DNA of 64,000 bases from CAZUDO01 sp964618895 (GCA_964618895.1 CAZUDO010000059.1:124001-188000), one strand, 5' to 3'; positions 1 to 9,304 are shown, numbered from the stretch's first letter. Notes: generated by a model not told the origin, from the sequence alone. Program-made: numbers and translations.

Positions 1-396
1 CTCTTCGCCAAGCGCGTCGAGCTGCTCTACAACGCGGGCTTCGACTTCAACGCCAACGAGGTGGGCCTGAGCAGCTTCGTCTACGGGCTCGGGCTGAACG
101 TCCGGACGTGCCGTTGGGCGACCCTGAACGCCGCCTTCCTGGGGCGCAGCATGGTGCAGGGGCGCGCCTCGTTCAATCAGGTGTCGGGCCCGCACCAGGT
201 GAACGGTGCGACCACATCGGCGCCGTATCTCGGCGTCGGCTTCGACCGCAACGACTACTTCGACACCAACCTGGGGGCGCGCATCAAGGTCGGCGAGCAC
301 GTCGCGCTCTCGCTCGGCGTCGTCAAGTCGCTCAACGACGACGGCCTGCGCAGCAGCACCTGGGGCCCGATGGGGTCCGTCGAAGCCTACTTCTAG
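1..396 (+). CDS. Outer-membrane beta-barrel protein, C-terminal part (5' end outside window)
   Basis: The reading frame is open from base 1, so the start lies to the left. About 131 residues remain. They alternate polar and hydrophobic residues with many Gly, Asn and aromatic residues (for example KRVELLYNAGFDFN and FDTNLGARIKVGEHVALSLG), as amphipathic beta strands do. The protein ends in ...SVEAYF: a terminal Phe preceded by alternating hydrophobics is the usual BAM-recognised end of Gram-negative outer-membrane barrels. The exact family cannot be told from this fragment; porin or conserved outer-membrane protein are both possible. Confidence 0.6.
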   Translation, partial: LFAKRVELLYNAGFDFNANEVGLSSFVYGLGLNVRTCRWATLNAAFLGRSMVQGRASFNQVSGPHQVNGATTSAPYLGVGFDRNDYFDTNLGARIKVGEHVALSLGVVKSLNDDGLRSSTWGPMGSVEAYF

Positions 397-410
397 CCCG
401 TGCGACGCAC

Positions 411-446
411 GAGCCTGGGCGGGGCCCCGTGGCTCCGCCCAGGCTC
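411..446 (+). terminator. Hairpin after the barrel gene (possible terminator)
   Basis: A perfect 12-bp inverted repeat, GAGCCTGGGCGG and CCGCCCAGGCTC, encloses a 12-nt loop and begins 15 bases after the stop codon. No U-rich tract follows, so it is only a candidate terminator. Confidence 0.45.
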
Positions 447-528
447 TGCGCGGAGCCTCATGCGGGGTGCGCAGGCACCACCGCCCGGCGGCCACATTTG
501 CGGTTGACAGCGCCTTCGGGCGTGTGAG

Positions 529-2190
529 ATGCGACCCGACGGGCCCATGGGAGAGCTTCTGGCCACGGAGACCATCGACTTGGCCGCCCGCACACCCGGG
601 CGACCGCTCCGGATCGTGCTGGTCGCCTTCTACAACTACGAAGCGCACGCGATCCAGATCTTCCACCCGCTCTTGAAGCAGCGCGGGCACGACGTCCACT
701 CGATCTTCTTCAAGAATTACTTCACCTACCAGGTCCCGACGCAGCAGGAGGAGGACATGGTGGTGGACCTGATCGAGCGCATCCGGCCCGACGTGGTCGC
801 GATGAGCGTGTGGTCCACCTACTACCAGCTCGCCGGGCGGATCAGCCGGCGCGTCAAGGCCTCGATCGACCCGGTCGTCGTCTGGGGCGGCATCCATCCA
901 CAGACCTGCCCGGAGGACAGCCTGCAGCACTGCGACATCGTCGCCAGCGGCGAGGGCGAGTACGTGTTGGTCGAGCTGACGGACCGCATGGGGCTCGGGC
1001 GCGACTACACCGACGTGCGCGGCACCTGGGTCAAGTCGGGCGGCGGGATCGTCAAGAACCCGCCCCGCATGCTGATCCCCGACCTCGACCTGTTGCCGCC
1101 GACCGATCTCTCGTCGGCGGGCAAGTACTACCTCGGCACCAACGCCTGGCGCGACGTGGCCGACTGGGACCGGCGCGCGGTCGGCTACGACATCATGATG
1201 GTGCGCGGCTGCCCGTTCGAGTGCACCTTCTGCATCCACAACTTCACGCGCACCGCCACCCAGGGCCTGGGCACGTACGTGCGCCGGCGCAGCGTCGACC
1301 ACGTCATGACCGAGCTGCGCGCCGCCAAGGCGGCACGCCCGAACCTGCGCACGGTCGCGTTCAGCGACGACATCTTCGCGCCCGCGCGCCCGTGGCTGGA
1401 AGAGTTCTGCGCCCGCTACAAAGCGGAGATCGGCCTGCCGTTCATCATGTACTCGTACCCGCGCATGGTGGACGAGAAGCGGGTCCAGCTCATGCGCCCG
1501 GCCGGGCTGTGGGCCACCACCATGGGTATCCAGTCGGGCTCGGCCCGCATCCGCCGCGACTACTACGAGCGCGAGACGTCGAACGAGGAGATCCTGAACG
1601 CCGCCTGGCTGCTCCACAAGCACGGCGTGATCCTCAACTTCGATTTCATCGGCGACAATCCCTACGAGACCGACGCCGACCGCGAGGAGACCGTCGACCT
1701 CCTCTGCAAGCTCCCCAAGCCGTTCTACTTCAACTACTTCTCACTGACCTATTTCCCCGGCGTCGATCTCACCAACTGGGCGCTGCGCGACGGCCTCATT
1801 CAGCGCGACGACGTGGAAGACACCGCGCAGAAGGGCTACCTGCTCTGGGGCGGCACGCTGGTCGACACGCGCCCGCCCGAGACCCTCAAGTGGGACATCG
1901 CCTACACCATGGCGGTGCACGGCTTCCCCAAGGCCGCCATCATACGCTTCGTGCGCGCCAAGTCCGCCGAGCGACACGTCTACCGGGCGGCAGCAGGCAT
2001 GCGCAGACTGCGCGACGCCGCGCGGTTCAAGATGCGACTGGTCGACCGCTGGGTCGGCCGTCCGAACCTGATGCGGCAGTTCTACGAGAACACCGTCCGC
2101 GACACGTCGCCGGGCTCTGCCGTCATCCAGCCCAATTTCGACAACTCGCCGTTCAGCCAGTCGATCGGGACGCGGCAGCACGTGGCGTAG
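529..2190 (+). CDS. B12-binding radical SAM protein
   Basis: A 553-residue enzyme with an N-terminal cobalamin-binding-like Rossmann region (about residues 25-170; KQRGHDVHSIFFKNY, VVAMSVWSTYY, VVWGGIHPQTCPED) and a radical SAM barrel (about 220-450). The [4Fe-4S] motif is CPFECTFC. Such enzymes use cobalamin and SAM for radical methylations or rearrangements of lipids, hopanoids or natural products; the substrate here is unknown. The Trp/Arg-rich C-terminal 100 residues look family-specific. Two starts are possible: ATG 529 or ATG 547, neither with a clear ribosome site. TTGACA at 504-509 resembles a -35 box, but the matching -10 is poor. It appears to be a single-gene unit. Confidence 0.85.
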   Translation: MRPDGPMGELLATETIDLAARTPGRPLRIVLVAFYNYEAHAIQIFHPLLKQRGHDVHSIFFKNYFTYQVPTQQEEDMVVDLIERIRPDVVAMSVWSTYYQLAGRISRRVKASIDPVVVWGGIHPQTCPEDSLQHCDIVASGEGEYVLVELTDRMGLGRDYTDVRGTWVKSGGGIVKNPPRMLIPDLDLLPPTDLSSAGKYYLGTNAWRDVADWDRRAVGYDIMMVRGCPFECTFCIHNFTRTATQGLGTYVRRRSVDHVMTELRAAKAARPNLRTVAFSDDIFAPARPWLEEFCARYKAEIGLPFIMYSYPRMVDEKRVQLMRPAGLWATTMGIQSGSARIRRDYYERETSNEEILNAAWLLHKHGVILNFDFIGDNPYETDADREETVDLLCKLPKPFYFNYFSLTYFPGVDLTNWALRDGLIQRDDVEDTAQKGYLLWGGTLVDTRPPETLKWDIAYTMAVHGFPKAAIIRFVRAKSAERHVYRAAAGMRRLRDAARFKMRLVDRWVGRPNLMRQFYENTVRDTSPGSAVIQPNFDNSPFSQSIGTRQHVA

Positions 2191-2276
2191 GGCGTCGGGC
2201 TACGATCCCAGCGCGCCGGCGACCACCAGCGCGCTGATCCGGTCGTCGTCGTACCTCCTGGTTGTCACACCCGAGG

Positions 2277-3236
2277 TCACGGGCCGGGCACCGGATCCCA
2301 GGTCTCGTCCGGGTCGTAGGCCGTCATCGCCTTGCCGGCCTCCGCCGTCTGCGTTCCCAGGTTCTTCTGAAAAACGATCCCCTGCCGGTTCACGATGAAC
2401 GTCATGACGCCGCTGGCGCCGTACTCGGCGGGATAGGCCACCAGCGCGAAGCCGCCGGTCACATGACCGCCCTTCACGTAACTCTTGGCACCCTCGGGCG
2501 CGTGCGCGCCCTGGGCGTCGAGGATCCTGAACAGGTAGCCATGGTATGGCCTCGGCTCCGGACTCTTCTCAGCGAGCGCGTACCCTTCGGTGGAGGCCTC
2601 GGCGACGAGCGGTCCCATCGGACTCTCAGGCTCCCCGTCCGCGGCCGGCCAGTAGAGCCCATCGTGCTTGCCTTCGCTGCTAGTGAACTTCCGGGCGTAT
2701 TCGCGCACCCCCGCACCACGGTCCTGTCGGACGAACTCGCGCTGCGCGTCGACGTACGCCCGCATCACGTCGATGGTGCGGAGCTCGTTGTGGCCGATGC
2801 GGCGGTTGATTAGCTCCTCTTTGCCCACGGCCGTGTCGAAGCGCCAGGTGTCGCCGTCGCGCACGAGCGGGATGGAGAGCGGCCAGTCCTCGCGGCCAAT
2901 GTGCAGCACCAGCATGCCGGCGCGCGCGGGCTCGAGCTTGGTGCGTTCCTTCGCCCGCTCGGCGAACTTCCGTCGTTCGGTCGCATCGGCGACCGGGTCG
3001 CCGGACGAGATCAGGTCCTCGCTGCCCGGGCCGAAGATGGCGAGGAGACGGGTGGTGTCATCGGTCTTGGCGGCCTCGACGAGCGCCTTCACGGCGTCGT
3101 TCGGCGATGTGAAGCGCCGCTGCTCCGGCGCGTCCGCGGCCGCGGCACCCTGGAGCGGGGCGAGCGTCAGGGTCGCGGCCAGGCCGGCCGCCAGCCAGAG
3201 GCGGTGATCACGCCGATCATGTACGGAGTTGGTCAT
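2277..3236 (-). CDS. DUF2950 family secreted protein
   Basis: 319 residues with a signal peptide (Arg-rich start, hydrophobic LAAGLAATLTLAPLQGAAAA). The body matches DUF2950: an N-terminal part beginning RRFTSPNDAVKALVEAAK, an NTF2-like middle (TWRFDTAVGKEELINRRIG) and the family hallmark PYHGYLFRILDAQG followed by FALVAYPAEYGASGVMTF. Function is unknown; the protein is exported to the periplasm. ATG 3236 is preceded by AGGGAGA, a good ribosome site. It is last in a four-gene minus-strand operon, 13 bp after the DUF3300 gene. DUF3300 and DUF2950 genes are often neighbours, which suggests joint action at the envelope. Confidence 0.88.
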   Translation of the reverse strand: MTNSVHDRRDHRLWLAAGLAATLTLAPLQGAAAADAPEQRRFTSPNDAVKALVEAAKTDDTTRLLAIFGPGSEDLISSGDPVADATERRKFAERAKERTKLEPARAGMLVLHIGREDWPLSIPLVRDGDTWRFDTAVGKEELINRRIGHNELRTIDVMRAYVDAQREFVRQDRGAGVREYARKFTSSEGKHDGLYWPAADGEPESPMGPLVAEASTEGYALAEKSPEPRPYHGYLFRILDAQGAHAPEGAKSYVKGGHVTGGFALVAYPAEYGASGVMTFIVNRQGIVFQKNLGTQTAEAGKAMTAYDPDETWDPVPGP

Positions 3237-3249
3237 GACAGTATCTCCC

Positions 3250-4632
3250 TCACCGGCGTTTTCCCCCGCCACCGCCACCACCACCCCGGGAACCTCCACC
3301 ACCGCCGCCACCACCTTTGCCACGACTGCCACCGCCGGAGCTGCCGCCCAGGCCGCCCCCACCCCGACTCGCCGCCCCGCGGGCGCTCGCCTCGCGCGTC
3401 GCCTTACCGTTGCCATAGCCGCCCAAGGCGTCGTTGCGCTTGCCCCCTCCAGACGACCCGCTGGTCGCTGGTCGCTGCGAGGGGCGGTCCGGCCGGCTGG
3501 CGCCGGACGCGCGCGCCGGCTGCTGCACGCCGCGGTCAGGCCCGCCTGCTCCCGCACCACGTCGATCACCCGCCGGCCGGCTGCCACCGCCGCCCGTGGC
3601 GGGTCGTTGCTGGGTGCTGGCCGGCCGGTCGAAGCCGCGCGCGGCCGCCGAGTCCATCGTGTTCGCGCGGCCACCGGCCTTGTCCCCGTAGCGCTTCTGC
3701 GCGGACGCCTCCTTGTACGGCACGCCCCCGCGGTGTTTCGGGTTGTGCTGCCAGTTCTGCGAGTTGCCGACCTTGTTGCCGACGTTGGCCTTGTTGATCT
3801 GGTTGACGTTCTTGTTGATGTTGACGGTGTTGTTGCTGTTCTTGTTGCCACCGCCCTTCCCCCCGCCGCCGTAGTAGTTGTTGACGGTCACGTGGTCGTT
3901 GCCCCAATCGCAGCCGCCCCAGACGGCGGCGCCCACGGCCATGCCGACGCCGAACGACAGCAGGTTGGTGGTCGCGACGTAGCCGGGCGGGTACGTCATC
4001 ACGGCCGGATAGTAGTAGGTGGGCGGTGCCCACGCGGACCCGTACACCACCGTCGGGCTGTAGGCGGGCACGTAGATCACCTGGGGATCGGCCTGCTGGA
4101 TGATGATCGTCTGGCTGCCGCCCTGCTCCTCGACCTTGACCGTCTGCTCTTTGCTCGATTTGAGGTTGCCCGCCTTGTACGCCACCGCCCGCATGCGCTG
4201 GACGGCCTCCATGACTTCCTTCTGCTGGCCGAGGAAGGCGTCGCCGAGGTCCTGCGCCCAGTCGAGCTGCTGGGACATGCGTCCGAGCACGTCGGGGAAA
4301 TGGGTCATGGACTTCACGCTCGGATCCCACTCCTCGCTCTCCAGCGCCTGGTCGAGCGCGTCGCCCTTCAGGCCAGCGTGCTTCTTCATCCACCGATCGG
4401 CCTGCACGAGCTCGAGCGGGTAGGTCGCCGCCATGAGCACCTGGGCCAGGAGCGGATCGGGATAGAGCGCGATCGGTGAAACCATCTGATCGAGCTGATC
4501 GGCCGTGTAAGTGGTCCCCTGTTCTGCGGCCGGTGGCGCGGCCGCCGGCGCGGCGTCCTCCGCCCGTACCGTCCCGCCGCCGGCCAGCAGTGCCCCCAGC
4601 GCGACGACGCTGGCGATTTCGATGCATCTCAT
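3250..4632 (-). CDS. DUF3300 family secreted protein with Gly/Ser-rich tail
   Basis: 460 residues. A signal peptide is followed by the DUF3300 domain (about 40-250; DQMVSPIALYPDPLLAQVLM, then ADPQVIYVPAYSPTVVYG and YYYPAVMTYPPGY). After it comes a short membrane-like stretch (FGVGMAVGAAVWGGC), an Asn/Lys-rich repeat (NNTVNINKNVNQINKAN) and a low-complexity Gly/Arg/Ser tail of about 100 residues. ATG 4632 overlaps the TGA of the upstream L,D-transpeptidase by 4 bp (ATGA), so translation is likely coupled. Molecular role unknown; the operon suggests cell-wall or envelope maintenance. Confidence 0.87.
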   Translation of the reverse strand: MRCIEIASVVALGALLAGGGTVRAEDAAPAAAPPAAEQGTTYTADQLDQMVSPIALYPDPLLAQVLMAATYPLELVQADRWMKKHAGLKGDALDQALESEEWDPSVKSMTHFPDVLGRMSQQLDWAQDLGDAFLGQQKEVMEAVQRMRAVAYKAGNLKSSKEQTVKVEEQGGSQTIIIQQADPQVIYVPAYSPTVVYGSAWAPPTYYYPAVMTYPPGYVATTNLLSFGVGMAVGAAVWGGCDWGNDHVTVNNYYGGGGKGGGNKNSNNTVNINKNVNQINKANVGNKVGNSQNWQHNPKHRGGVPYKEASAQKRYGDKAGGRANTMDSAAARGFDRPASTQQRPATGGGGSRPAGDRRGAGAGGPDRGVQQPARASGASRPDRPSQRPATSGSSGGGKRNDALGGYGNGKATREASARGAASRGGGGLGGSSGGGSRGKGGGGGGGGSRGGGGGGGGKRR

Positions 4633-5360
4633 GAGGCCTCCTTGACCGTGCCGCGGTGCCCGGCGACGCGCCCGCGCGCGGCGCACGTCAGAAAGGGCGA
4701 CCGTCGCAACCAGCCCGGATCGGGATAGTACGCGAACAGGAGCTGTCCGTCCTTGATGGTATCGATCAGCCGGGGTGCTACCTCGGCGCGGACCGCCGGG
4801 CAACCCCAGCTGTGGCCGAGCCGGCCGAGGCGCCGGGCGCCGGCCGGGTTCACGTAGCGCGCGCCGTGGACGACGATGGCGCGCTCCAGGGCGCGGTCGT
4901 TCGTGCCCGCTTCGAGACCCTCGAGGCGGAGCGCGGTGCCGTGGCGTCCCCGGTAGACATCGCGCGTGCGGAAGAGACCGAGACTGGTCTGCCGGCTGCC
5001 CGGGCGGTTGGAGAACGCATGCGAGCGCTCGTCGCCCGAGTTCCGCCCGTGGGCGACCAACTCTTCGAACAACAGGGTGCGGCGCTCGAGATCGAAGACC
5101 CACAGGCGCTCTTCGGTCGACGGGCGCGAGTAGTCGATGACGGCGAGGCGCGTCGCCGTCCGGCCGTCGCGGGCCGCGGCGCAGTCGCTCGCGAGCAGCG
5201 CCAGGCGGAGGACCTCGCGGTCGATGCGCGGCGCGGCTCCGGCGAGCGCCGCAACGCGCGCGTCGTTCGCGGCGGCGACCCCGGCCATGCCGACCAGCAA
5301 GGCCACGGCACCCACGAGCGACCCACCCCGCCGGTTACGACTCCGGCGGAGCACCGCCAC
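4629..5360 (-). CDS. Murein L,D-transpeptidase catalytic domain protein (YkuD_2 type)
   Basis: 243 residues, GTG start at 5360. A hydrophobic segment (GAVALLVGMAGVAAA) follows a very basic N-terminus, giving a signal peptide or anchor. The catalytic region carries HSWGCPAVR, the His...Cys signature of L,D-transpeptidases that make 3-3 peptidoglycan crosslinks or attach proteins to murein, and upstream ...AIVVHGARYVNP supplies the conserved His. The family (PF13645) is distinct from classical YkuD. Its first 26 bp overlap the end of the upstream YkuD gene and its stop overlaps the DUF3300 start, so all are probably on one transcript. Confidence 0.83.
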   Translation of the reverse strand: MAVLRRSRNRRGGSLVGAVALLVGMAGVAAANDARVAALAGAAPRIDREVLRLALLASDCAAARDGRTATRLAVIDYSRPSTEERLWVFDLERRTLLFEELVAHGRNSGDERSHAFSNRPGSRQTSLGLFRTRDVYRGRHGTALRLEGLEAGTNDRALERAIVVHGARYVNPAGARRLGRLGHSWGCPAVRAEVAPRLIDTIKDGQLLFAYYPDPGWLRRSPFLTCAARGRVAGHRGTVKEAS

Positions 5361-6399
5361 GCATCACCGCGAGCTTTGCACCGGTCGTGGCCTCCAGCAC
5401 CGGGGAGTCCGTGACCAGCATGGTTACACCGGGCGTGACGAGCGGCCGCACGTCGGCCAGGAACGCCGGCGGAAAATGCACCCGGTCGGCGGTGCGCGGA
5501 TCGAGCGCCCGCTTGGCCTCATCCATGTGCCCGGCAATACCGACCGCCACCCAGCGCGGGCGCGCGGCGTCCTGGGTGCCCGTCACCGGCGCGAGCGCGA
5601 CGAACGCGTGCGTACCGAGGGGTACCGCGGGATCGTCGATGGTGATCCGCGCCCGCCCGATCTCGACGCCGTCGCGGAACACCAGCACGCGCTGGTCGGC
5701 TGCGCTGACGAGGAAGGTCACGGGCCCGGCCGGCGCCTTCTCGGGTTGCCAGCGGTAGGCTTCGTCGGGCGACAGGCGCGGCACGTCGACCGCCTTGCCC
5801 GAGGCGGCGTCGACCGGCACCAGGGCCGCCGGGTGCGCGACCGCGGCCGGCGCCGAGTGCTCGTCGGCGACCACCACCGTGACCCCGCGCTCGGTGATGC
5901 CGAACAGCAGGCGTGCGAACTCGGACGGCAGGTGCACACAACCGTGCGACGAGGGATAGCCCGGCAGCCCGCCGGCATGGAGCGCGACGCCGTCCCACGT
6001 CAGGCGTTCCGTGTAGGGCATCGCGGCGTCGTTGTACACGCTCGAGTGATGGTCCTTGTCCTTCTGCAGGATGGTGAACACCCCGGTCGGCGTTTCGTGG
6101 CCGCGCTTGCCGGTGCTCACGGTGGTGACGCCGATGCGGACGCCGTTGCGATAGGCGTAGGCCCGCTGCTCGGTGAGGCTGACCACGACGACGATCGGAC
6201 CGGCGGTGACCGCGTCGCCTTCCCAGACGAACTGCCCCGGCTTGAGCGAGGCCGGATCGGTCCCCACCGGGCGCGATTCCTTGTCGCCCCAGAACGGCTC
6301 GGCCGCATGCGCCGCCACGACGGTGGTCAGGAACGCCATCGACGCCAGGATCACCTGCCGCAACGGCCGCCCCCTGCCCAACCCCGCCGGCGCGCGCAT
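5335..6399 (-). CDS. L,D-transpeptidase (YkuD domain), periplasmic
   Basis: 354 residues. After a signal peptide (SMAFLTTVVAAHAA) the YkuD catalytic domain spans about residues 65-185: IVVVVSLTEQRAYAYRNGV starts it, GKRGHETPTGVFTIL is the middle, and HAGGLPGYPSSHGCVHLP holds the catalytic His and Cys. A second YkuD-like half (about 225-345; FLVSAADQRVLVFRDGVEIG) lacks the SHGC motif, so it looks like a degenerate tandem repeat of the domain. This is the first gene of the minus-strand cell-wall operon. An alternative start at Met-21 would still leave a signal peptide. Confidence 0.87.
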   Translation of the reverse strand: MRAPAGLGRGRPLRQVILASMAFLTTVVAAHAAEPFWGDKESRPVGTDPASLKPGQFVWEGDAVTAGPIVVVVSLTEQRAYAYRNGVRIGVTTVSTGKRGHETPTGVFTILQKDKDHHSSVYNDAAMPYTERLTWDGVALHAGGLPGYPSSHGCVHLPSEFARLLFGITERGVTVVVADEHSAPAAVAHPAALVPVDAASGKAVDVPRLSPDEAYRWQPEKAPAGPVTFLVSAADQRVLVFRDGVEIGRARITIDDPAVPLGTHAFVALAPVTGTQDAARPRWVAVGIAGHMDEAKRALDPRTADRVHFPPAFLADVRPLVTPGVTMLVTDSPVLEATTGAKLAVMRGGAPPES

Positions 6400-6586
6400 C
6401 GCCGCCTAAAGTGTCGAAAACCCCCGGCGGCGTCAAGCAATTCCCACTACCCGCGCATGATCTCGTGGTAGCGCCGCTGGATTTCCACCGCGTCGGCATC
6501 GTCCACACCGTCTTTCGGGGCGTCCACGGCAGGGAGCGGAGCGCACCGGGGTGACATGGGCGCGGCACTGCGATAGACCGCGCCGC

Positions 6587-7705
6587 ATGACGACCGAGCA
6601 CGCCCCCGCTGGCGCCTTCGATTTCCTCGTCCGCAAGGGCGCCCTCGGCGAGACCCGGCTCGCCCCGGCGCCCGCCGGCGCCAGTGTCGGCCTGCAGCCG
6701 GGACAGATTCTGGCCGCCGTCGACGCGTTCGCCTTCACGGCCAACAACGTCACCTACGCGGTGTTCGGCGACGTGATGCAGTATTGGGACTTCTACCCCG
6801 CGCCCGAGGGGTGGGGCCGGATTCCGGTGTGGGGGTTTGCCAACGTCGCGCGCTCGAACTGTCCGGACGTCCGGCCTGGCGAGCGGCTGTTCGGCTACTG
6901 GCCGATGTCCACCTGGGCGGTGCTCGAGCCGACACAGGTCACGGCCGCCGGGTTCCACGACGCCACCGCCCACCGCCAGCACCTGCACACGCTCTACAAC
7001 AGCTACACGCGGGTGGCGGCGGACCCGGGCTACGACCCCGAGCGCGAGGCGCAGCAGATGCTCCTCCGCGTCCTCTTCCTCACCGGGTTCCTGATCGACG
7101 ACTTCCTCGCCGACAACGCCTTCTTCGGCGCGCGCTCGGTCGTCATCGCCAGCGCGTCGAGCAAGACGGCGCTCAGCCTGGCGCATTGCCTGCACGCCCA
7201 CCGGCGCGGCCGCGTCGAGGTGGTGGGGCTCACGTCGCCCGGCAACGTCGCCTTCGTCGAAGGGCTCGGGTGCTACGACCGGGTGGTGCGCTACGGCGAC
7301 ATCGCCACGCTGGCCGCTACGACTCCCACCGTGTTCGTGGACATGGCCGGGGACGGCCGGATGGTGCGCGCCATCCACCAGCACTTCGGCGGCGCCCTCC
7401 GCTACAGCTCCATGGTGGGCGGCACGCACTGGGATCAGGTGGCGATGGGCCAGGAGCTGCCCGGCGTGCAGCCGGTCCTGTTCTTCGCGCCGGCCCAGGT
7501 CGCGAAACGCACCAAGGACTGGGGGGCGGCCGGACTACAGCAGCGCATGGGCGCGGCGTGGCTCGCGTTCGTCGAGCCGGCGTCGCGGTGGATCCACGTC
7601 GTCCGGGGGGTCGGGCCGGCGGCGATCGAGCGCGTCTACCAGGACGTGCTGGCGGGGCGGGCGCGACCCGACGAGGGGCACGTGCTGTCGCCCACGACGG
7701 GCTGA
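6587..7705 (+). CDS. DUF2855 family protein
   Basis: 372 residues from ATG 6587; an earlier in-frame ATG at 6551 lacks a ribosome site. The family signature is visible: ANNVTYAVFGDVMQYWDFYP near the N-terminus, then a nucleotide-binding-like half with VVIASASSKTALSLAHCL and VVGLTSPGNVAFVEGLGCYD. This resembles the Rossmann part of medium-chain dehydrogenases/quinone oxidoreductases, but without the zinc ligands. It is probably a cytoplasmic oxidoreductase; no substrate is known. The gene stands alone, divergent from the cell-wall operon. Confidence 0.82.
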   Translation: MTTEHAPAGAFDFLVRKGALGETRLAPAPAGASVGLQPGQILAAVDAFAFTANNVTYAVFGDVMQYWDFYPAPEGWGRIPVWGFANVARSNCPDVRPGERLFGYWPMSTWAVLEPTQVTAAGFHDATAHRQHLHTLYNSYTRVAADPGYDPEREAQQMLLRVLFLTGFLIDDFLADNAFFGARSVVIASASSKTALSLAHCLHAHRRGRVEVVGLTSPGNVAFVEGLGCYDRVVRYGDIATLAATTPTVFVDMAGDGRMVRAIHQHFGGALRYSSMVGGTHWDQVAMGQELPGVQPVLFFAPAQVAKRTKDWGAAGLQQRMGAAWLAFVEPASRWIHVVRGVGPAAIERVYQDVLAGRARPDEGHVLSPTTG

Positions 7706-7756
7706 CACCACGAATATTGCCTTGACTCTGCGCCCCCGGGCGTTGGATACGAGGCC

Positions 7757-9304
7757 ATGGTGCGACGGCAGAGCCGGCATGTGACCCGCTGGTCGATCGC
7801 CGCGCTGACTGCGATTGCCCTGTGCACCGCCCCGCCGGCTGGCGCCGTGACGGAAGTACTGATCCCGGGACGGTCGCTCGCCGTCACCGCCAGCCAGAGC
7901 GACCCGACGCGCCGCACCCTGCTCTTCCGATCCGAGGCGACGACCACGATCGCGGCGCCGTTCCCGGACCCCACCCAGGGCGCCTCCCTGTTCCTGTTCG
8001 CGTCCAATGGAAGCGGCCAGTGTCGGGCCGAGATCCCCCTCCCGGCCGGCTTCTGGACGCCGATCGACGGCGACGGCCCCAACAAGGGGTGGATGTACCT
8101 CGATCCCTCGTTCAGCGCCCAGGGCATCAAGCGCGTGCTCTTCCGTCGCACGCGCAATGGCGGCAGGGTCATCGTGCGGGGCAAGGGTGCGGCCCTCCCG
8201 TGCGGGCTCGAGGCAACCACACAGGGCCAGCCGATCGCCGTCGCGTTGCGCATCGACGACACGCGTTACTGCGCCGCGTTCGGAGGCACCACGCTGGCCA
8301 ACAAGCCGGGCAAGTTCCGCGCCCGCACCGCCGCCGCCCCGGAGGCGTGCCCGGACACCGACTTGACCGTCGCCACGCTCAACGTCCTGCACGGCCTCTT
8401 CTGCCCGGCGGGCACGGGAAATTGCCGCATGACCGAACGCATGGCGCTCCTCGGTGCGTGGGTCGGATCGCGCGGGTGCCCAGATGTGGTCGCGTTCCAG
8501 GAGGTCTTCGACATCCCGTCCGGCGCGTTCGCCGGCAGCAACGTCGCGCTGCTGTCGAACCTGAGCACCGGCTGCCCGTTCACGTACCAGGTGATCTACA
8601 CGCGCACCAACGGCGTCGACGACTCGCTCATCCTGTCGCGCTATCCGGCGCTGTCGAGCACGGTCGACCTGCTCTACGGTTCGTTCCGGAACGTCCTCCG
8701 GGCCCGCATCGACCACCCGATCGGGCCGGTGGATGTGTACTCCACCCACCTCGCCTCCTCGAGCGACGGGGCAAACAATCCCTGCGGCGGCACCTGCCCC
8801 GCGGCGTGCGTGTCCGCCGGCGCCGCGACCGTCCGCGAGTGCCAGGCGGTGAATGTGGCCGAGTTGATCGAGACCACGCACGACGTATCGGCCCCCGCCG
8901 TCCTCATGGGGGACTTCAACGCCGAGGCCGGGACGTTCGTCCACCAGCAGTACACCGCCCGCGGCTGGCCCGATGTCTACACCGCGGCCGGGAACGCGGA
9001 GTGTGTGCCGGGCACCGGCATCGGCTGCACCTCGGGCCGGCAGGACGACACCCTGATCGACCTCGAGGCGCCGGCGCTCAACGTCGACGAGCGCATCGAC
9101 TTCATCTTCCTGGTCCCGCCGGCGCCGGCGTCGACCTGCGCCGGCACGCTCGACACGCCGGCGGACGCGGACGGCGACGGGACGGGAACACGGCTATTCG
9201 CCGAGGACCCGAATCCCTTCTCGCCGACCTGCGGCCCGGCGCCCGATCCGCCCTGTTGGGTTTCGGATCATAGCGGCGTGCAGGCGGACGTGAACTGCGA
9301 GTAG
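7757..9304 (+). CDS. Secreted endonuclease/exonuclease/phosphatase family protein with N-terminal beta module
   Basis: 515 residues. Signal peptide (ALTAIALCTAPPAGA), then a module of about 140 residues (30-172) starting IPGRSLAVTAS and containing GWMYLDPSFSAQGIKRV and GKGAALPCG, then the EEP domain (about 178-515). EEP landmarks in order: ATLNVLHG, DVVAFQEV (Glu), YSTHLAS (His), LMGDFNAE (Asp/Asn), ERIDFIFL and SDHSGVQ (catalytic His). The fold cleaves phosphodiester or phosphomonoester bonds with Mg2+; the substrate could be extracellular nucleic acid or lipid headgroups. The N-terminal module recurs at the C-terminus of the protease at 54192 and the hydrolase at 58713. Many Cys residues fit an exported, disulfide-bonded protein. 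Confidence 0.85.
   Translation: MVRRQSRHVTRWSIAALTAIALCTAPPAGAVTEVLIPGRSLAVTASQSDPTRRTLLFRSEATTTIAAPFPDPTQGASLFLFASNGSGQCRAEIPLPAGFWTPIDGDGPNKGWMYLDPSFSAQGIKRVLFRRTRNGGRVIVRGKGAALPCGLEATTQGQPIAVALRIDDTRYCAAFGGTTLANKPGKFRARTAAAPEACPDTDLTVATLNVLHGLFCPAGTGNCRMTERMALLGAWVGSRGCPDVVAFQEVFDIPSGAFAGSNVALLSNLSTGCPFTYQVIYTRTNGVDDSLILSRYPALSSTVDLLYGSFRNVLRARIDHPIGPVDVYSTHLASSSDGANNPCGGTCPAACVSAGAATVRECQAVNVAELIETTHDVSAPAVLMGDFNAEAGTFVHQQYTARGWPDVYTAAGNAECVPGTGIGCTSGRQDDTLIDLEAPALNVDERIDFIFLVPPAPASTCAGTLDTPADADGDGTGTRLFAEDPNPFSPTCGPAPDPPCWVSDHSGVQADVNCE

Noticed and set aside
108..676. Long overlapping plus-strand frames next to the barrel gene
   Set aside because: Arg/Pro/Ala-rich shadow frames of high-GC coding DNA; no domain, no ribosome site.
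3229..4479. 416-codon plus-strand frame opposite the DUF3300 gene
   Set aside because: Composition rich in Val/Ala/Arg/His repeats caused by the antisense of a Gly-rich gene; the minus-strand gene has clear family motifs.
5137..6471. 444-codon plus-strand frame opposite the L,D-transpeptidases
   Set aside because: Antisense of two genes with catalytic motifs; itself without any motif.
6447..6527. 26-codon minus-strand frame (VDAPKDGVDDADAVEIQRRY...)
   Set aside because: Protein-like composition, but GTG start without ribosome site and too short to judge.
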